From contig JAFWRO010000035.1 in the NCBI GenBank assembly GCA_017519885.1, positions 136,749 to 200,748 of the forward strand: 64,000 bases of DNA, in the 5' to 3' direction. Shown in pieces: positions 43,817-53,165 of this stretch. The notes beneath the pieces were generated by a model. The model saw only the letters and a program-made list of their open reading frames with translations. It was not told where the DNA came from and made no database searches. Position 1 is the first letter of the stretch. Every line of letters starts with the position of its first letter. The DNA comes from Liminaster sp017519885. GTDB taxonomy: Bacteria; Bacteroidota; Bacteroidia; Bacteroidales; UBA3663. The translations under genes and the position numbers were made by a program.

Positions 43817-45445
43817 TCAAAGCCCGAAATAAACCATCAGGCCACCGATGACAAGATAGATGAAGGCATAGGGAAGGGCCTTCTTGATGATCTCACCATC
43901 CTGTCCCTCCATACCGCACGAAGCGGTAGCGATTGCGATACTCTGGGGACTGATTATCTTACCGCCTGTAGCACCTGTGGTATTGCCGGCAGCCAGCCAA
44001 TTGGTCTCATTGCCATCGAAGCCGAAGAAGGTAGACTGGTGGGTCAAGCCGAGCTGACCAGCCACATTGGCCTGCAACTTTGCGAAGAGGATGTTCGACG
44101 ACGTGTCAGAACCTGTCACAAATGTGCCGATACCACCAATCAGCGGGGCGAAGAACGGATAGAAGCTGCCCGTGATGGCGACGAGGCCGACAGCGATGGC
44201 AGAAATCATGCCCGAATAGTTCATCACCGACGACATGGCGATAAGGCTGATGATGGTGATGACGGTGAAGCGAAGGTTGACCAATGTTTTAGCCAGGATA
44301 GCCATCAGCTTGCCGAACGATACACCCTGGATAAGGCCACCGATCGTTGCACCAAGGAACAGCATCAGGCCGGCATTGCTGATCCAGCCGAACTTGAAGG
44401 TAGAGCCAATGACAGGCAAAGCCACTGCCGAAACGAGGTGGCTCTTCAGAAAGCTGTTGATGGGAGGACAGAGCGCACCGGAAGCAAGGATGAAGACAAG
44501 GATGAAGATATAGACGCTCCATGCCTTAAACGTCTCGCCCAATGTGTAACCATTTCCTCCGGCATTGCCGCCAACTTCCACTTCCACAGTACCACCACCG
44601 GGAGTAGCAACTGCAACCTTCTTGCGGATGAACAGCTTGGCATAGGCGATGATGGCCACGATAGCAGCAATCGAACCAAGAATGGCAGGAGTCTCTGCAC
44701 CCAAGAAATGTGCACAGACATACTGTACGACCAACGAGATGCTGCCCGTCCAGAGGGTCAGGGTGATGTTCTTCACGATGGCAGACTTGTCGGTGAGCAT
44801 AAGGATGACGAAGGGGATGAGGAAGAACAGCGGCGAGAGCTGGACGACGGTAAGACCTGCAATCTCGCAAATCATATCGGCCGGAGCAGAGCCGCCGGGG
44901 GTAATCTCGTTGCACAAAGTGGTGACAGGGATGCCTACAGCGCCGAAGGCCACAGGCACACTGTTGGCAAGCAGCGAAACCAGCGCAGAGAACATCGGCT
45001 TGAAGCCGAGGCCGATGAGAATGGCTGCAGGGATGGCCACAGCCGTACCGAAGCCAGCCATACCTTCGAGGAGACCACCGAAGCCCCACACGAGAATCAG
45101 GACGATGATACCCTTGTCGTCGCTGATGGAAGTGAACTGCTTCTTGATCACCTCAATCTGCTTGTCTTCCACAAGGATGTTGTAGCTATAGATAGCCATC
45201 AGGATGACAATCAAAATCGGGAAGATGGCCTTGAGAACACCTTCGACGAATGCCCACCAGGTGACGCCAACGATGCTCTTGTCCTGCAATGCCTCAGGAA
45301 CCATGTCGAGAGCAGGAGCAGCAAAGATTGCAAGCAGACACGTCACGATAAACGTGATAAGGGCGCTCTTCCAACCTGGCATCTTGAAGCCAAGCATCAG
45401 GGTAAAGAGCAATAAAATAGGAATAATGGAAACTAATGCTGCCAT
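43817..45445 (-). CDS. lctP: L-lactate permease
   Basis: A 542-residue inner-membrane lactate:proton symporter of the LctP/LldP family with about 12-14 hydrophobic spans. Conserved segments include GFGGLLEGMAGFGTAVAIPA, GSAPADMICEIAGL, ATIGGLIQGVSFGKLMA and GGIGTFVTGSDTSSNILF. The ATG at 45443-45445 (MAALVSIIPI) is favoured over a TTG four codons upstream. It lies downstream of lutABC on the same strand, separated only by element B, and would supply lactate to LutABC. Confidence 0.95.
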   Translation of the reverse strand: MAALVSIIPILLLFTLMLGFKMPGWKSALITFIVTCLLAIFAAPALDMVPEALQDKSIVGVTWWAFVEGVLKAIFPILIVILMAIYSYNILVEDKQIEVIKKQFTSISDDKGIIVLILVWGFGGLLEGMAGFGTAVAIPAAILIGLGFKPMFSALVSLLANSVPVAFGAVGIPVTTLCNEITPGGSAPADMICEIAGLTVVQLSPLFFLIPFVILMLTDKSAIVKNITLTLWTGSISLVVQYVCAHFLGAETPAILGSIAAIVAIIAYAKLFIRKKVAVATPGGGTVEVEVGGNAGGNGYTLGETFKAWSVYIFILVFILASGALCPPINSFLKSHLVSAVALPVIGSTFKFGWISNAGLMLFLGATIGGLIQGVSFGKLMAILAKTLVNLRFTVITIISLIAMSSVMNYSGMISAIAVGLVAITGSFYPFFAPLIGGIGTFVTGSDTSSNILFAKLQANVAGQLGLTHQSTFFGFDGNETNWLAAGNTTGATGGKIISPQSIAIATASCGMEGQDGEIIKKALPYAFIYLVIGGLMVYFGL

Positions 45446-45477
45446 GGAGAATATCAATTAACAATTAACAATTAAGG

Positions 45478-45635
45478 GATTCTAAGGGATTTTTAGGGAT
45501 TCTAAGGGATTTTTAGGGACGTATGTTTTTGGGGGTTCATTTTCGATAGGCGCTTCTCTCGGACGTGACCGAACGGAAACAAGGTGATGTCCCCAAATAT
45601 CCTTTAATATCCCTTAATATCCCTTAATATCCTAA
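45478..45635. repeat. phased-arm inverted element, copy B
   Basis: The left arm has GGGATTCTAA/GGGATTTTTA units at an exact 10-bp period and ends GGGACGT. The core follows, and the right arm has TATCCCTTAA-type units at a 10-bp period. The 38 bp at 45548-45585 are identical to 19733-19770, and GGGACGTATGTTT at the arm-core junction is also shared. The element fills the gap between lutC and lctP, touching the lutC stop. Confidence 0.88.
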
Positions 45636-46217
45636 TTAATCAGTGAGGAAGACAGTGAGGCCACGGGCAGCCTGGGCGCCATAGACGAGCGACTGCTCGA
45701 TGTCGGCTGTCTTGGAGGGACCTGAGATGAAGGTGCCGAAGCCGTAGTCGTTGAACCTGATACGCTCGTAGGCCTCGTGCATGTTGCTGACGATGTTCTT
45801 GCGCGACACGATGAGCACCAGCGTCTCGGAAGCGAAGCAGATGGCTTTCTCCTTCATCGTCTGGGGAACCCACACACAGCCATTCTCGGCGCAAGCCACT
45901 TCGCCCTTGATGACACCCACATCGACATCCTCAAGGTCCTGTGCACGCTCGACGGTGTCGGGGTTCTTGTCGGCCTTGACACCCGGGATGTTGCTGGCAA
46001 TGATCCTGGCATCGGGATAAGCCTCACGAATCTTGGCGTTGATGTCGTCGGTAGGCTTGATTTCGAAGACACGCGCACCCGCTGTGGTTGTGGTGGTCTC
46101 GATATACTGGGCCACGGGGTCGGCGAACTCGAGTTTCTTGAAGCCGAGGTCGGGGAAATCGTAGGTCTCGCGTACATTACCGCGAAGCCTGTTGAGTATT
46201 TCTTCTCTGCTGCTCAT
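45636..46217 (-). CDS. lutC: lactate utilization protein LutC
   Basis: A 193-residue LUD-domain protein (LutC/YkgG), part of the LutABC complex that oxidises L-lactate to pyruvate. Visible conserved segments are EVACAENGCVWVPQTM and FGTFISGPSKTADIEQSLVYGAQAARGL near the C terminus. The start at 46215-46217 (MSSREEILNRL) overlaps the lutB stop by 4 bp, suggesting translational coupling. Confidence 0.94.
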   Translation of the reverse strand: MSSREEILNRLRGNVRETYDFPDLGFKKLEFADPVAQYIETTTTTAGARVFEIKPTDDINAKIREAYPDARIIASNIPGVKADKNPDTVERAQDLEDVDVGVIKGEVACAENGCVWVPQTMKEKAICFASETLVLIVSRKNIVSNMHEAYERIRFNDYGFGTFISGPSKTADIEQSLVYGAQAARGLTVFLTD

Positions 46218-47632
46218 TTTACTTTTCCTTTCTTCCATAATGTGTGGAACGATTCTTTAGCGAACTCAGGCATCGTGTGTCCGTAGCACCACGTGTTGGC
46301 CTTGATGTTGGTCATAAAGGCTGGCACATGGTTGGCCAACGGGGCGAACTTCAGCGCAGTGGTATAGAGCGAAGGATGCTCGAAGAGCGTCTGCATACCA
46401 GACGACATCATCTTCTTCAAGGGGTCGGCATGGCCCATCGAGTCGAGTTCCTGGCGCCACTTGTAGATCTGCGTCGAAAGATCGACCTTGACGGGACAAA
46501 CGTTGTCGCACGACATGCAGAGCGAGCAAGCCGAGCAGTTGTGGTAGTTGGCCTCCTTATCCTTGAGCATACCGAGGTTGATGCCGATAGGCCCTGGGAT
46601 GAAATAGGTGTAGGAATAGCCTCCCGAACGGCGATAGACGGGACATGTGTTCATGCAGGCACCGCAACGCATGCACTTGAGGGTCTGCCAGTGCTCGATG
46701 TTACCAAGGATGCTGCTGCGTCCGTTATCGACGAGGATGATGTGCATCTCAGCTCCTGGACGTGCCTTGCGGAAGTGGGACGTATAGACCGTGGTGGCCT
46801 GGCCTGTGCCATGGCGAGCGAGGAGACGTTGGAAGACACCCATTGCCTTGTAGTTGGGAATGATCTTCTCCAGACCGATGGAAACGATGTGCAGTTTGGG
46901 AATAGAGGTTGACATGTCGGCATTGCCCTCGTTGGTACAAACCACGATGTCGCCCGTCTCGGCAATTCCGAAATTGCCACCTGTCATACCGCAGTCGGCC
47001 TCCATGAAGTTGTCGCGCAGGTGATAGCGTGCAGCACGGGTCAGATAGGTGGGGTCGGAACTGGTTCGCCAGTCCTCGCCTTCCTTCAGCAGGCCTTCGG
47101 CGGCGTGGGCGCCATGTTTCTCGATGATGCCCTTTTCGCGGAAGCAGGCTGCCACCTCTTCGCGGGTGACGTGGATGGCAGGCATGACGATGTGGCTGGG
47201 TGGTATCTCCATAAGTTGGAGGATGCGTTCGCCAAGGTCGGTCTCGACCACGTCGATGCCGTGCTTGATAAGATTATCGTTCAGATGACACTCTTCGGTA
47301 AGCTTCGACTTGCTCTTCACCACCTTCTTGACGTTGTGCTGACGCATGATCTCCATCACGATGTCGTTGTACTCGTCAGCATCCTTTGCCCAGTGGACAT
47401 GCACGCCATTCTTCTTGGCATTGGCCTCGAACTGCTCAAGGTAGTCGGCAAGATGGGTGATGGTGTGCTTCTTGATGAGGTTGGCCGATTCGCGCAACTG
47501 CTCCCACTCCTCAAGCTGATAGGCAAGGCCGTCGCGCTTCGAACGCACGCTCCAGAAGGTCTGGTCGTGGCGGGTTACTCTGCCAGAATCCTGATTGAAT
47601 TTCTCGGCAGCAATACTGTGTTTGGTACTCAT
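46214..47632 (-). CDS. lutB: lactate utilization iron-sulfur protein LutB
   Basis: A 472-residue LutB with an N-terminal LUD domain (about 50-290; CGMTGGNFGIAETGDIVV) and ferredoxin-type 4Fe-4S motifs CMRCGACMNTCP (near 317) and CSACSLCMSCDNVCP (near 364). It passes electrons from lactate oxidation. The open frame runs 70 codons further upstream into lutA in another frame, so the ATG at 47630-47632, overlapping the lutA stop by 4 bp, was taken as the start. Confidence 0.95.
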   Translation of the reverse strand: MSTKHSIAAEKFNQDSGRVTRHDQTFWSVRSKRDGLAYQLEEWEQLRESANLIKKHTITHLADYLEQFEANAKKNGVHVHWAKDADEYNDIVMEIMRQHNVKKVVKSKSKLTEECHLNDNLIKHGIDVVETDLGERILQLMEIPPSHIVMPAIHVTREEVAACFREKGIIEKHGAHAAEGLLKEGEDWRTSSDPTYLTRAARYHLRDNFMEADCGMTGGNFGIAETGDIVVCTNEGNADMSTSIPKLHIVSIGLEKIIPNYKAMGVFQRLLARHGTGQATTVYTSHFRKARPGAEMHIILVDNGRSSILGNIEHWQTLKCMRCGACMNTCPVYRRSGGYSYTYFIPGPIGINLGMLKDKEANYHNCSACSLCMSCDNVCPVKVDLSTQIYKWRQELDSMGHADPLKKMMSSGMQTLFEHPSLYTTALKFAPLANHVPAFMTNIKANTWCYGHTMPEFAKESFHTLWKKGKVK

Positions 47633-48360
47633 AATCCGGCTGCTAAAATTTGTGCGACGTGAATGAATTTGATGGGTTCGCCATTCTTCTTGGCAATGCC
47701 CTGCAAGTGCATCAGGCACGAAGAGTCGGGGCCGGTGATATACTCGGCACCGGTAGCCATGTGACGACGAAGCTTGTCCTTGCCCATGCGGGTGGAGACG
47801 GCAGGCTCCTCGACCGAGAACATGCCGCCGAAGCCGCAGCATTCATCGGGGCGCTCGGGCTCCATCACGGTGATGCCTTCGACGAGCTGAAGAAGGTCCT
47901 TGATCTTGTTGAACCTGGGCACATTGCGTTCGGAAGGTGATGACAGGCCGAGTTCGCGAACGCCATGACAACTGTTGTGGAGCGACACCTTGTGCGGGAA
48001 CTTGGCCTTCAGCGAGGTCGGTTTGATGACATCATGAAGGAATTCGACAAGGTCCATGGTACGTTTGGCAGCTTCGCACTCGTGCCCAACGATACCATCA
48101 TGGAAAAACCTGACGTAGGCAGCACAACTGGCCGAAGGAGCCACGACATAGTCGTAGCCGCGGAACAGCTCGTCGTAGTTCTCGACGAGTTTCTCAGCCT
48201 TGTTCTGGAAGCCGGCATTGCCCATGGGCTGACCGCAGCAGGTCTGCTTTTCGGGATACTCGACATCGAGCCCCAGGCTGCAGAGAAGTTTGTAGGCAGC
48301 AACACCCACCTCGGGGTAGAGGGCATCTACATAACAGGGTACGAATAATCCGATTTTCAT
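47629..48360 (-). CDS. lutA: lactate utilization protein LutA (CCG-domain)
   Basis: A 243-residue LutA/YkgE protein. It contains two cysteine-rich CCG domains, KQTCCGQPMGNAG at 39-49 and DECCGFGGMFSVEEP near 175, which bind an iron-sulfur cluster of the heterodisulfide-reductase type. It is first of lutA-B-C, which together replace classical lactate dehydrogenase for growth on lactate. Confidence 0.95.
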   Translation of the reverse strand: MKIGLFVPCYVDALYPEVGVAAYKLLCSLGLDVEYPEKQTCCGQPMGNAGFQNKAEKLVENYDELFRGYDYVVAPSASCAAYVRFFHDGIVGHECEAAKRTMDLVEFLHDVIKPTSLKAKFPHKVSLHNSCHGVRELGLSSPSERNVPRFNKIKDLLQLVEGITVMEPERPDECCGFGGMFSVEEPAVSTRMGKDKLRRHMATGAEYITGPDSSCLMHLQGIAKKNGEPIKFIHVAQILAAGL

Positions 48361-48591
48361 GGAATAATTGTTGCGTGTTTTATGCGTTGGTAACTATTAA
48401 TGGAATTTATAGTGCAAATATTAAAATTTTCCTTCACATTTCCAAATTATTTGTTGCACAATGTCCTTATCGTGCAATCGCGCAAAGGACTATTGCACTT
48501 ATTTGACACCTTTGCATATCACTTAATTTCCATAATATCCAATCATCCGATTAAAAAGAAAAAAGAAAAAAAGATAAAAAGAGGGGCAGGA

Positions 48592-48623
48592 TTTGTTTTT
48601 CTCGGAAAATGTGTCTATCTTTG
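48592..48623 (+). promoter_or_regulatory. promoter of ung
   Basis: TTTG near 48592-48595 and TATCTTTG at 48616-48623, about 20 bp apart, with the ung ATG 46 bp downstream. Both elements fit the Bacteroidetes consensus. Confidence 0.7.
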
Positions 48624-48669
48624 CGGCGCACTTTTCGATAAGTGCGGGATAATTAGAAAACGTTTTGCT

Positions 48670-49386
48670 ATGCAAGTCAAGATTGAGGAATCGTGGCGCC
48701 AGCAACTTCAGCCACAGTTCGACAGCGCGTATTTTGAGATACTTACCAACTTCGTGCGCCGTGCCTACCAGACCACGACGTGCTATCCGCCCGGACGCTT
48801 CATCTTCGAAGCCTTCAACCGCACGCCTTTCGACAAGGTGAAGGTTGTCATCCTCGGACAGGATCCCTATCACGAACCGGGGCAGGCCCATGGCCTGTGT
48901 TTCTCGGTGCAGCCGGGCATTGCCCTCCCTCCTTCGCTGCTCAACATCTACAAGGAACTGGTCAACGAGTTCGGACAACCTCCCATGGTGATGCCTGGTG
49001 CCGATCCAAGGTCAGTGGGACGTGCCACGGCCCTACCCAACAGCGGCGACCTCAGCGCATGGGCCGACCAGGGCGTCCTGCTGCTCAACACTTCGCTCAC
49101 CGTGCAGCGAGGCATGGCCAACAGTCATTCGGGCAAGGGCTGGGAGACATTCACCGACGCTGCCATCAAGGCGCTTGCCAACAATCGTTCGAACATCGTC
49201 TTCCTGCTTTGGGGACGCAATGCCCGCAACAAGAAGGTGTTCATCGACGGGCGCAAACACTGCGTGCTCGAATGTGCGCATCCTTCGCCCCTCTCGGCCT
49301 ACAACGGGTTCTTCGGCTGCAACCACTTCGCCTTGTGCAACAACTACCTGCAGCAGCACGGGATGACTCCGATTCAGTGGCTCTGA
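48670..49386 (+). CDS. ung: uracil-DNA glycosylase
   Basis: A 238-residue family-1 uracil-DNA glycosylase, which removes uracil from DNA to start base excision repair. The water-activating motif GQDPYHEPGQAHGLCF and the Leu-loop motif HPSPLSAYNGFFGCNHF are intact, with LLLNTSLTV between them. The frame is open 90 codons upstream, but the promoter at 48592-48623 lies inside that extension. The ATG at 48670 (MQVKIEESW) is therefore the start. Confidence 0.96.
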   Translation: MQVKIEESWRQQLQPQFDSAYFEILTNFVRRAYQTTTCYPPGRFIFEAFNRTPFDKVKVVILGQDPYHEPGQAHGLCFSVQPGIALPPSLLNIYKELVNEFGQPPMVMPGADPRSVGRATALPNSGDLSAWADQGVLLLNTSLTVQRGMANSHSGKGWETFTDAAIKALANNRSNIVFLLWGRNARNKKVFIDGRKHCVLECAHPSPLSAYNGFFGCNHFALCNNYLQQHGMTPIQWL

Positions 49387-49512
49387 TGATTATTTTAAAC
49401 ACGGATTACCACGAATTGACATGAATTTTCAAGAATGATCAAATAGGCTGAAATAATCATACATCTCCAATTAATGGTAAATTAATGATAATTCGTGTAA
49501 AATAAAAAATCA

Positions 49513-50481
49513 ATGAAAAGAGATATTATCCTGGCGCATCTGTGCATCGGCTGTGCCGGCATCATCTGGGGACTGATGTCGCCCATCGGGAAGGATGCCA
49601 TGCTGCACGGCATCGGAGGCATCGACATGGTGAGTTTTCGCGTCATGGGTGCTTGTCTGTGCTTCTGGCTTGCTTCGCTTATGTTCAAGGTGACGGGACA
49701 GAAGCAGGAGAAGGTGCCGACGCGCGACCTGCTCAAGTTCTTCCTAGTGGCCATGTTCAGCGTCATCTGCAACCAGTGCTGCTATACCATCGGACTCAGC
49801 ATCACAGCACCCACCAATGCCAGCATCATGACCACAACGATGCCCATCATCACGATGATACTGGCTGCCATCGTCCTGAGGGAGCCCATCTCTTCGAAGA
49901 AGGTGCTGGGCATTGCCTTGGGCGTGACGGGAGCGCTGATACTGATTTTGAGCAGCACGTCGACAGGAGGTTCCAAAGCCGAAGGCAACATCCTCGGCGA
50001 CCTGCTGGTGGTGGGCGCACAATGCAGCTTCGCCATCTATCTGACTTTCTTCAAGCACATCGTGCAGCGCTATCATGTCGTGACAGTTATGAAATGGACC
50101 TTCACCTATGCCTGTCTTGTCATTCTGCCTTTCTCGTTCCGTCATCTCAGCGCCATACCTTTTGCCGAAATAAGCACCAGGACCTGGCTCGAGACGGGCT
50201 TCGTGGTGTTCTTCGGAACCTTCCTCGCCTACATCCTGATGATCCGTGCCCAGAAGGTGCTGCGTCCCACCGTGGTGAGCATATACAATTACGTCCAGCC
50301 CACGGTGGCTTGTCTCGTAAGTGCCATCACAGGGCTGGGCGTATTCGGATGGAGTCAGGCTATAGCCATCGTCCTCGTCTTTACGGGCGTGTATCTGGTG
50401 AGCATCAGCAAGAGCCGACAGGATTTAAAAAGGGAAAAGAAGATGAGGAAAGGGAGTAAAAAAGGAGTAAAAGAGGAGTAA
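49513..50481 (+). CDS. EamA/DMT family transporter
   Basis: A 322-residue membrane protein with ten predicted spans in two EamA halves (GIIWGLMSPIGKDAMLHGIG; later LGDLLVVGAQCSFAIYLTFF). Members export amino acids or other metabolites, and the substrate is unknown. The last 15 residues (KKMRKGSKKGVKEE) are encoded by the left arm of the 50.45-50.6 kb repeat element, so the C terminus is probably not ancestral. The 125-bp gap before it holds only A/T-rich sequence, including an ACGGATTACCACGAATT string. Confidence 0.87.
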   Translation: MKRDIILAHLCIGCAGIIWGLMSPIGKDAMLHGIGGIDMVSFRVMGACLCFWLASLMFKVTGQKQEKVPTRDLLKFFLVAMFSVICNQCCYTIGLSITAPTNASIMTTTMPIITMILAAIVLREPISSKKVLGIALGVTGALILILSSTSTGGSKAEGNILGDLLVVGAQCSFAIYLTFFKHIVQRYHVVTVMKWTFTYACLVILPFSFRHLSAIPFAEISTRTWLETGFVVFFGTFLAYILMIRAQKVLRPTVVSIYNYVQPTVACLVSAITGLGVFGWSQAIAIVLVFTGVYLVSISKSRQDLKREKKMRKGSKKGVKEE

Positions 50482-50598
50482 AAAAGGAGTTAAAGGGACA
50501 ATACCTTCGCCTGTTAAGAATAGACCCAGTGATACATTTGTCCCTTTTACTCCCCTTTTATAACCCTTTTACTACTCTTTTACTCCCCTTGGATAACC
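50449..50598. repeat. phased-arm inverted element, copy C
   Basis: The left arm is four units of about 11 bp (AAAAGGAGTAA type), ending AAAGGGACA at 50500. The core is about 39 bp. The right arm starts GTCCCTTTTACTCC and repeats CCCTTTTACTA-type units to 50598. The arms are inverted with respect to each other. The element lies across the convergent 3' ends of the EamA and MFS genes and encodes the last residues of both. Confidence 0.85.
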
Positions 50599-51864
50599 CT
50601 TCCAAAGAATCATCGAAAGAATCATTCCGGGCACGGTGCAGGCCACTGCTGCCCAGAAGAATTGGGTGTAACCCAACGACTCCTGCAGCCAGCCACTCAG
50701 CATCGATGGGATGTTCATGCCCAATGCCATCAGGGCGGTGAGGATGGCGTAATGCGAAGTGGAGAACTTGCCTTGCGACGACTGCAGCATGAAGACCATA
50801 TAGGCTGTGAAGCCCAGACCATAACCAAACTGCTCCACTCCCACCAGCGAACCTATCAGCAGACGACTCTGTGGCTGGGCTATCGACATCCAGACATAGA
50901 GCAGGTCGGGCACATTGAGCATCAATGCCAGTGGAATGACACATTTCCTCAAGCCATACTTCGACACAAGCATACCACCCAGAATTCCTCCGATGGTGAG
51001 CATGCCCACGCCTACCGTACCATAGATCAGACCATATTCCGCATTATCGAGTCCAAGGCCTCCGGTTTCGACGGGTGCCTTGAGGAAGAGTATCGTCATC
51101 TTCGAAAGTAATGCCTCGCCAAGACGATAGAAGAGCAGAAACAGGAGGATGAACCAAAGTCCGGGCTTACGGACGAAGGCTGCAAAGGCTCCCACCCAAT
51201 CGGTATCGGAACGTTCTGCCTCATTCGCCGTCTTTTCGGCAGTTTCAAGGGTTGTTATGTCCTTGGTACGGCGATTCAAATGGGGAAGCCACGTGCGATG
51301 AGCAAGAGCAAAGATTAGCATCAGACCACCCACGCCCAGCATAACAAGAATCCATGCTCGCGTAAGGTCTCCTCCATTGCTTCGCGACAGAAGTCCGACC
51401 AAAGTGGTGAGCACTCCCGATGCAAAGATCATCGACAGACGATAGGCAGTGGAGCGGATGCCGACGAAGAACGACTGCGCATCCTTGTCGAGCGCCTTCA
51501 TGTAGAATCCATCGCAAGCGATGTCGTAGGTGGCTGACGAGAATGCGCCCACCGTCAGGGCAATGAGACACCACACAAGCCAGTTGCTGCTGAGCAGCGA
51601 AAGGGCAACACCCGAGATGCAGACAGCCAATGCCACCTGCATCAGCCACATCCAGCGACGTGTGTCGCCAATCCACGGGCTCCAAAGTGCCTTGAACGAC
51701 CACGGCATGGCCAGCAATGACGTCCAAGCCGCCACTTCGGTATTCGACAGGCCCATATCGGCCATCATCACCACACTCAGCGTCGTGATGACCGCATAAG
51801 GCAAGCCCTCAGCGAAATTGGCGCTGAGGACCCAACCTAAATCCTTTGATCTTTTATTATCCAT
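50572..51864 (-). CDS. MFS transporter, AmpG-like
   Basis: A 430-residue major-facilitator protein with 12 predicted spans. The first loop reads SANFAEGLPYAVITTLSVVM, then WTSLLAMPWSFKALWSPWIG, a pattern typical of AmpG/PAT muropeptide and acetyl-CoA permeases. It may import peptidoglycan fragments for recycling, but this is by similarity only. The last residues (GYPRGVKE) are written by the right arm of element C. It is 50 bp upstream of waaA on the same strand. Confidence 0.85.
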   Translation of the reverse strand: MDNKRSKDLGWVLSANFAEGLPYAVITTLSVVMMADMGLSNTEVAAWTSLLAMPWSFKALWSPWIGDTRRWMWLMQVALAVCISGVALSLLSSNWLVWCLIALTVGAFSSATYDIACDGFYMKALDKDAQSFFVGIRSTAYRLSMIFASGVLTTLVGLLSRSNGGDLTRAWILVMLGVGGLMLIFALAHRTWLPHLNRRTKDITTLETAEKTANEAERSDTDWVGAFAAFVRKPGLWFILLFLLFYRLGEALLSKMTILFLKAPVETGGLGLDNAEYGLIYGTVGVGMLTIGGILGGMLVSKYGLRKCVIPLALMLNVPDLLYVWMSIAQPQSRLLIGSLVGVEQFGYGLGFTAYMVFMLQSSQGKFSTSHYAILTALMALGMNIPSMLSGWLQESLGYTQFFWAAVACTVPGMILSMILWKGYPRGVKE

Positions 51865-51865
51865 T

Positions 51866-51912
51866 CAATCCTAACCCTTCGAACCTTTCGAACTTCTCGA
51901 ACCTTTCGAACC
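51866..51912. repeat. 9-bp periodic TCGAA string
   Basis: Between the MFS gene and waaA, TCGAA recurs four times at an exact 9-bp period (ACCTTTCGAACTTCTCGAA type). The related units TTCGAAAGG occur in the left arm of element D (60.9 kb) and in the gltX leader (54.79 kb). Only one arm is present here. Confidence 0.75.
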
Positions 51913-51914
51913 CC

Positions 51915-53165
51915 TTATTGAAACACCGCCTTGAAGATGGTCTCCGTGGCACCACTCTCGGCCTGCACATACTGGCCAGCGCGCTGGCCGGCTTCGCGGA
52001 GGGCCTGAGGGTCGGTCATGAATGTCTGCATAAGGGATGCATACTGCTCGGCGTTGCTGATGGTGAATCCGCCCTTGGCATCGAGCAGGCCCAATGCCTC
52101 GCGGAAAGCCGTGTGGTTGGGACCAAAGATGACAGGCATACCATAGACAGCTGCTTCGAGCGTGTTGTGAATGCCCACGCCAAAACCGCCGCCGATGTAG
52201 GCCACCTGACCATAGCGATAGATGGACGACAGGAAGCCGATGGCATCGATGATGAGACAATCCACGCTGGTCACCTTGCTTGCATCAAGCTGGGAATAGC
52301 GCATATAGGGACGCTTCAACTTGCCGATGATGCTCTGGATGTGCTCCTCGTGAATCTCGTGAGGCGCAATGATGAGCTTCATCTCGGGATGCTGGTTGAA
52401 ATGTTCCAAAAGGATGTCCTCGTCCTTCGGCCAGGAAGAGCCGGCCACAAGCGTGAACTGTCCTTTCGAGAATTCCTCGGCCCAGGCATATTGCTTGGCC
52501 TGCTGCTGGATGGCGATGACACGATCGAAACGTGTGTCACCACAGATGGTCACGTTATTGTCGTACCCAATGGTGGCAAGCAGGCGCTTCGACTCCTCGT
52601 CCTGCACAAAGATATGACGGAAATGACTGAGCACGGGGCGCAGCACACCTCCGTAGGACTTGAAGAAAGCCTGATGCTCGCGGAAGATGCCCGAGATGAG
52701 ATAAGTGGGAACCTTCCGACGGTCCAGTTCCTCCAGGATGTTGCCCCAGAACTCGTACTTCACAAAGAAGGCGATGGACGGCTGCGAGATGTCGAGGAAC
52801 CTGCGGCATTCCGACGGCTTGTCGTAAGGCAGGTAGCAGACGATGTCGGCACCCTTGTAGTTCTTGCGCACCTCGTAGCCCGAAGGACTGAAGAAGGTCT
52901 GCAGGATGCGATATTGCGGGTACTTCTCGCGCAAAGCCTCGATGAGGGGACGACCCTGCTCGAATTCGCCGAGCGAAGCGGCATGGAACCAGATGTAGGG
53001 TCGGCTCGGATCCTGCGCCTTCAGCGCATTCACCCTGGCCTGCAGTTTCTGTGCCCAGTCCTGGCGACCTTCCTCCATCAGCTTGGCCTTGCGATGCCCG
53101 AAGGCTGCAGCCAGCTTGATGCCAAGGAAGTATGCGCGGGTACCTATGTTATAAAGAATATTCAT
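51915..53165 (-). CDS. waaA: 3-deoxy-D-manno-octulosonic acid transferase
   Basis: A 416-residue GT30 enzyme that adds Kdo from CMP-Kdo to lipid A precursor at the inner membrane. It begins with an anchor-like MNILYNIGTRAYFLGIKLA. Conserved segments are WFHAASLGEFEQGRPLIEAL, the GT-B hinge region CGDTRFDRV, and the C-terminal VAYIGGGFGVGIHNTLEAAVYGMPVIFGPN. The gene is preceded by the TATAG string at 53166-53226. Confidence 0.95.
   Translation of the reverse strand: MNILYNIGTRAYFLGIKLAAAFGHRKAKLMEEGRQDWAQKLQARVNALKAQDPSRPYIWFHAASLGEFEQGRPLIEALREKYPQYRILQTFFSPSGYEVRKNYKGADIVCYLPYDKPSECRRFLDISQPSIAFFVKYEFWGNILEELDRRKVPTYLISGIFREHQAFFKSYGGVLRPVLSHFRHIFVQDEESKRLLATIGYDNNVTICGDTRFDRVIAIQQQAKQYAWAEEFSKGQFTLVAGSSWPKDEDILLEHFNQHPEMKLIIAPHEIHEEHIQSIIGKLKRPYMRYSQLDASKVTSVDCLIIDAIGFLSSIYRYGQVAYIGGGFGVGIHNTLEAAVYGMPVIFGPNHTAFREALGLLDAKGGFTISNAEQYASLMQTFMTDPQALREAGQRAGQYVQAESGATETIFKAVFQ

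Noticed and set aside
44039..45415. 458-codon plus-strand frame opposite lctP
   Set aside because: It is a shadow of the permease gene, with charge-rich composition and no recognised domain.
48405..48430. Possible lutA promoter on minus (AATATTTG)
   Set aside because: The -7 box is poor and no -33 element was seen, so it was not listed.
49387..49512. ACGGATTACCACGAATT string before the EamA gene as an insertion sequence trace
   Set aside because: Only one copy of a short string common in Bacteroidales intergenic DNA is present, with no inverted ends or transposase.
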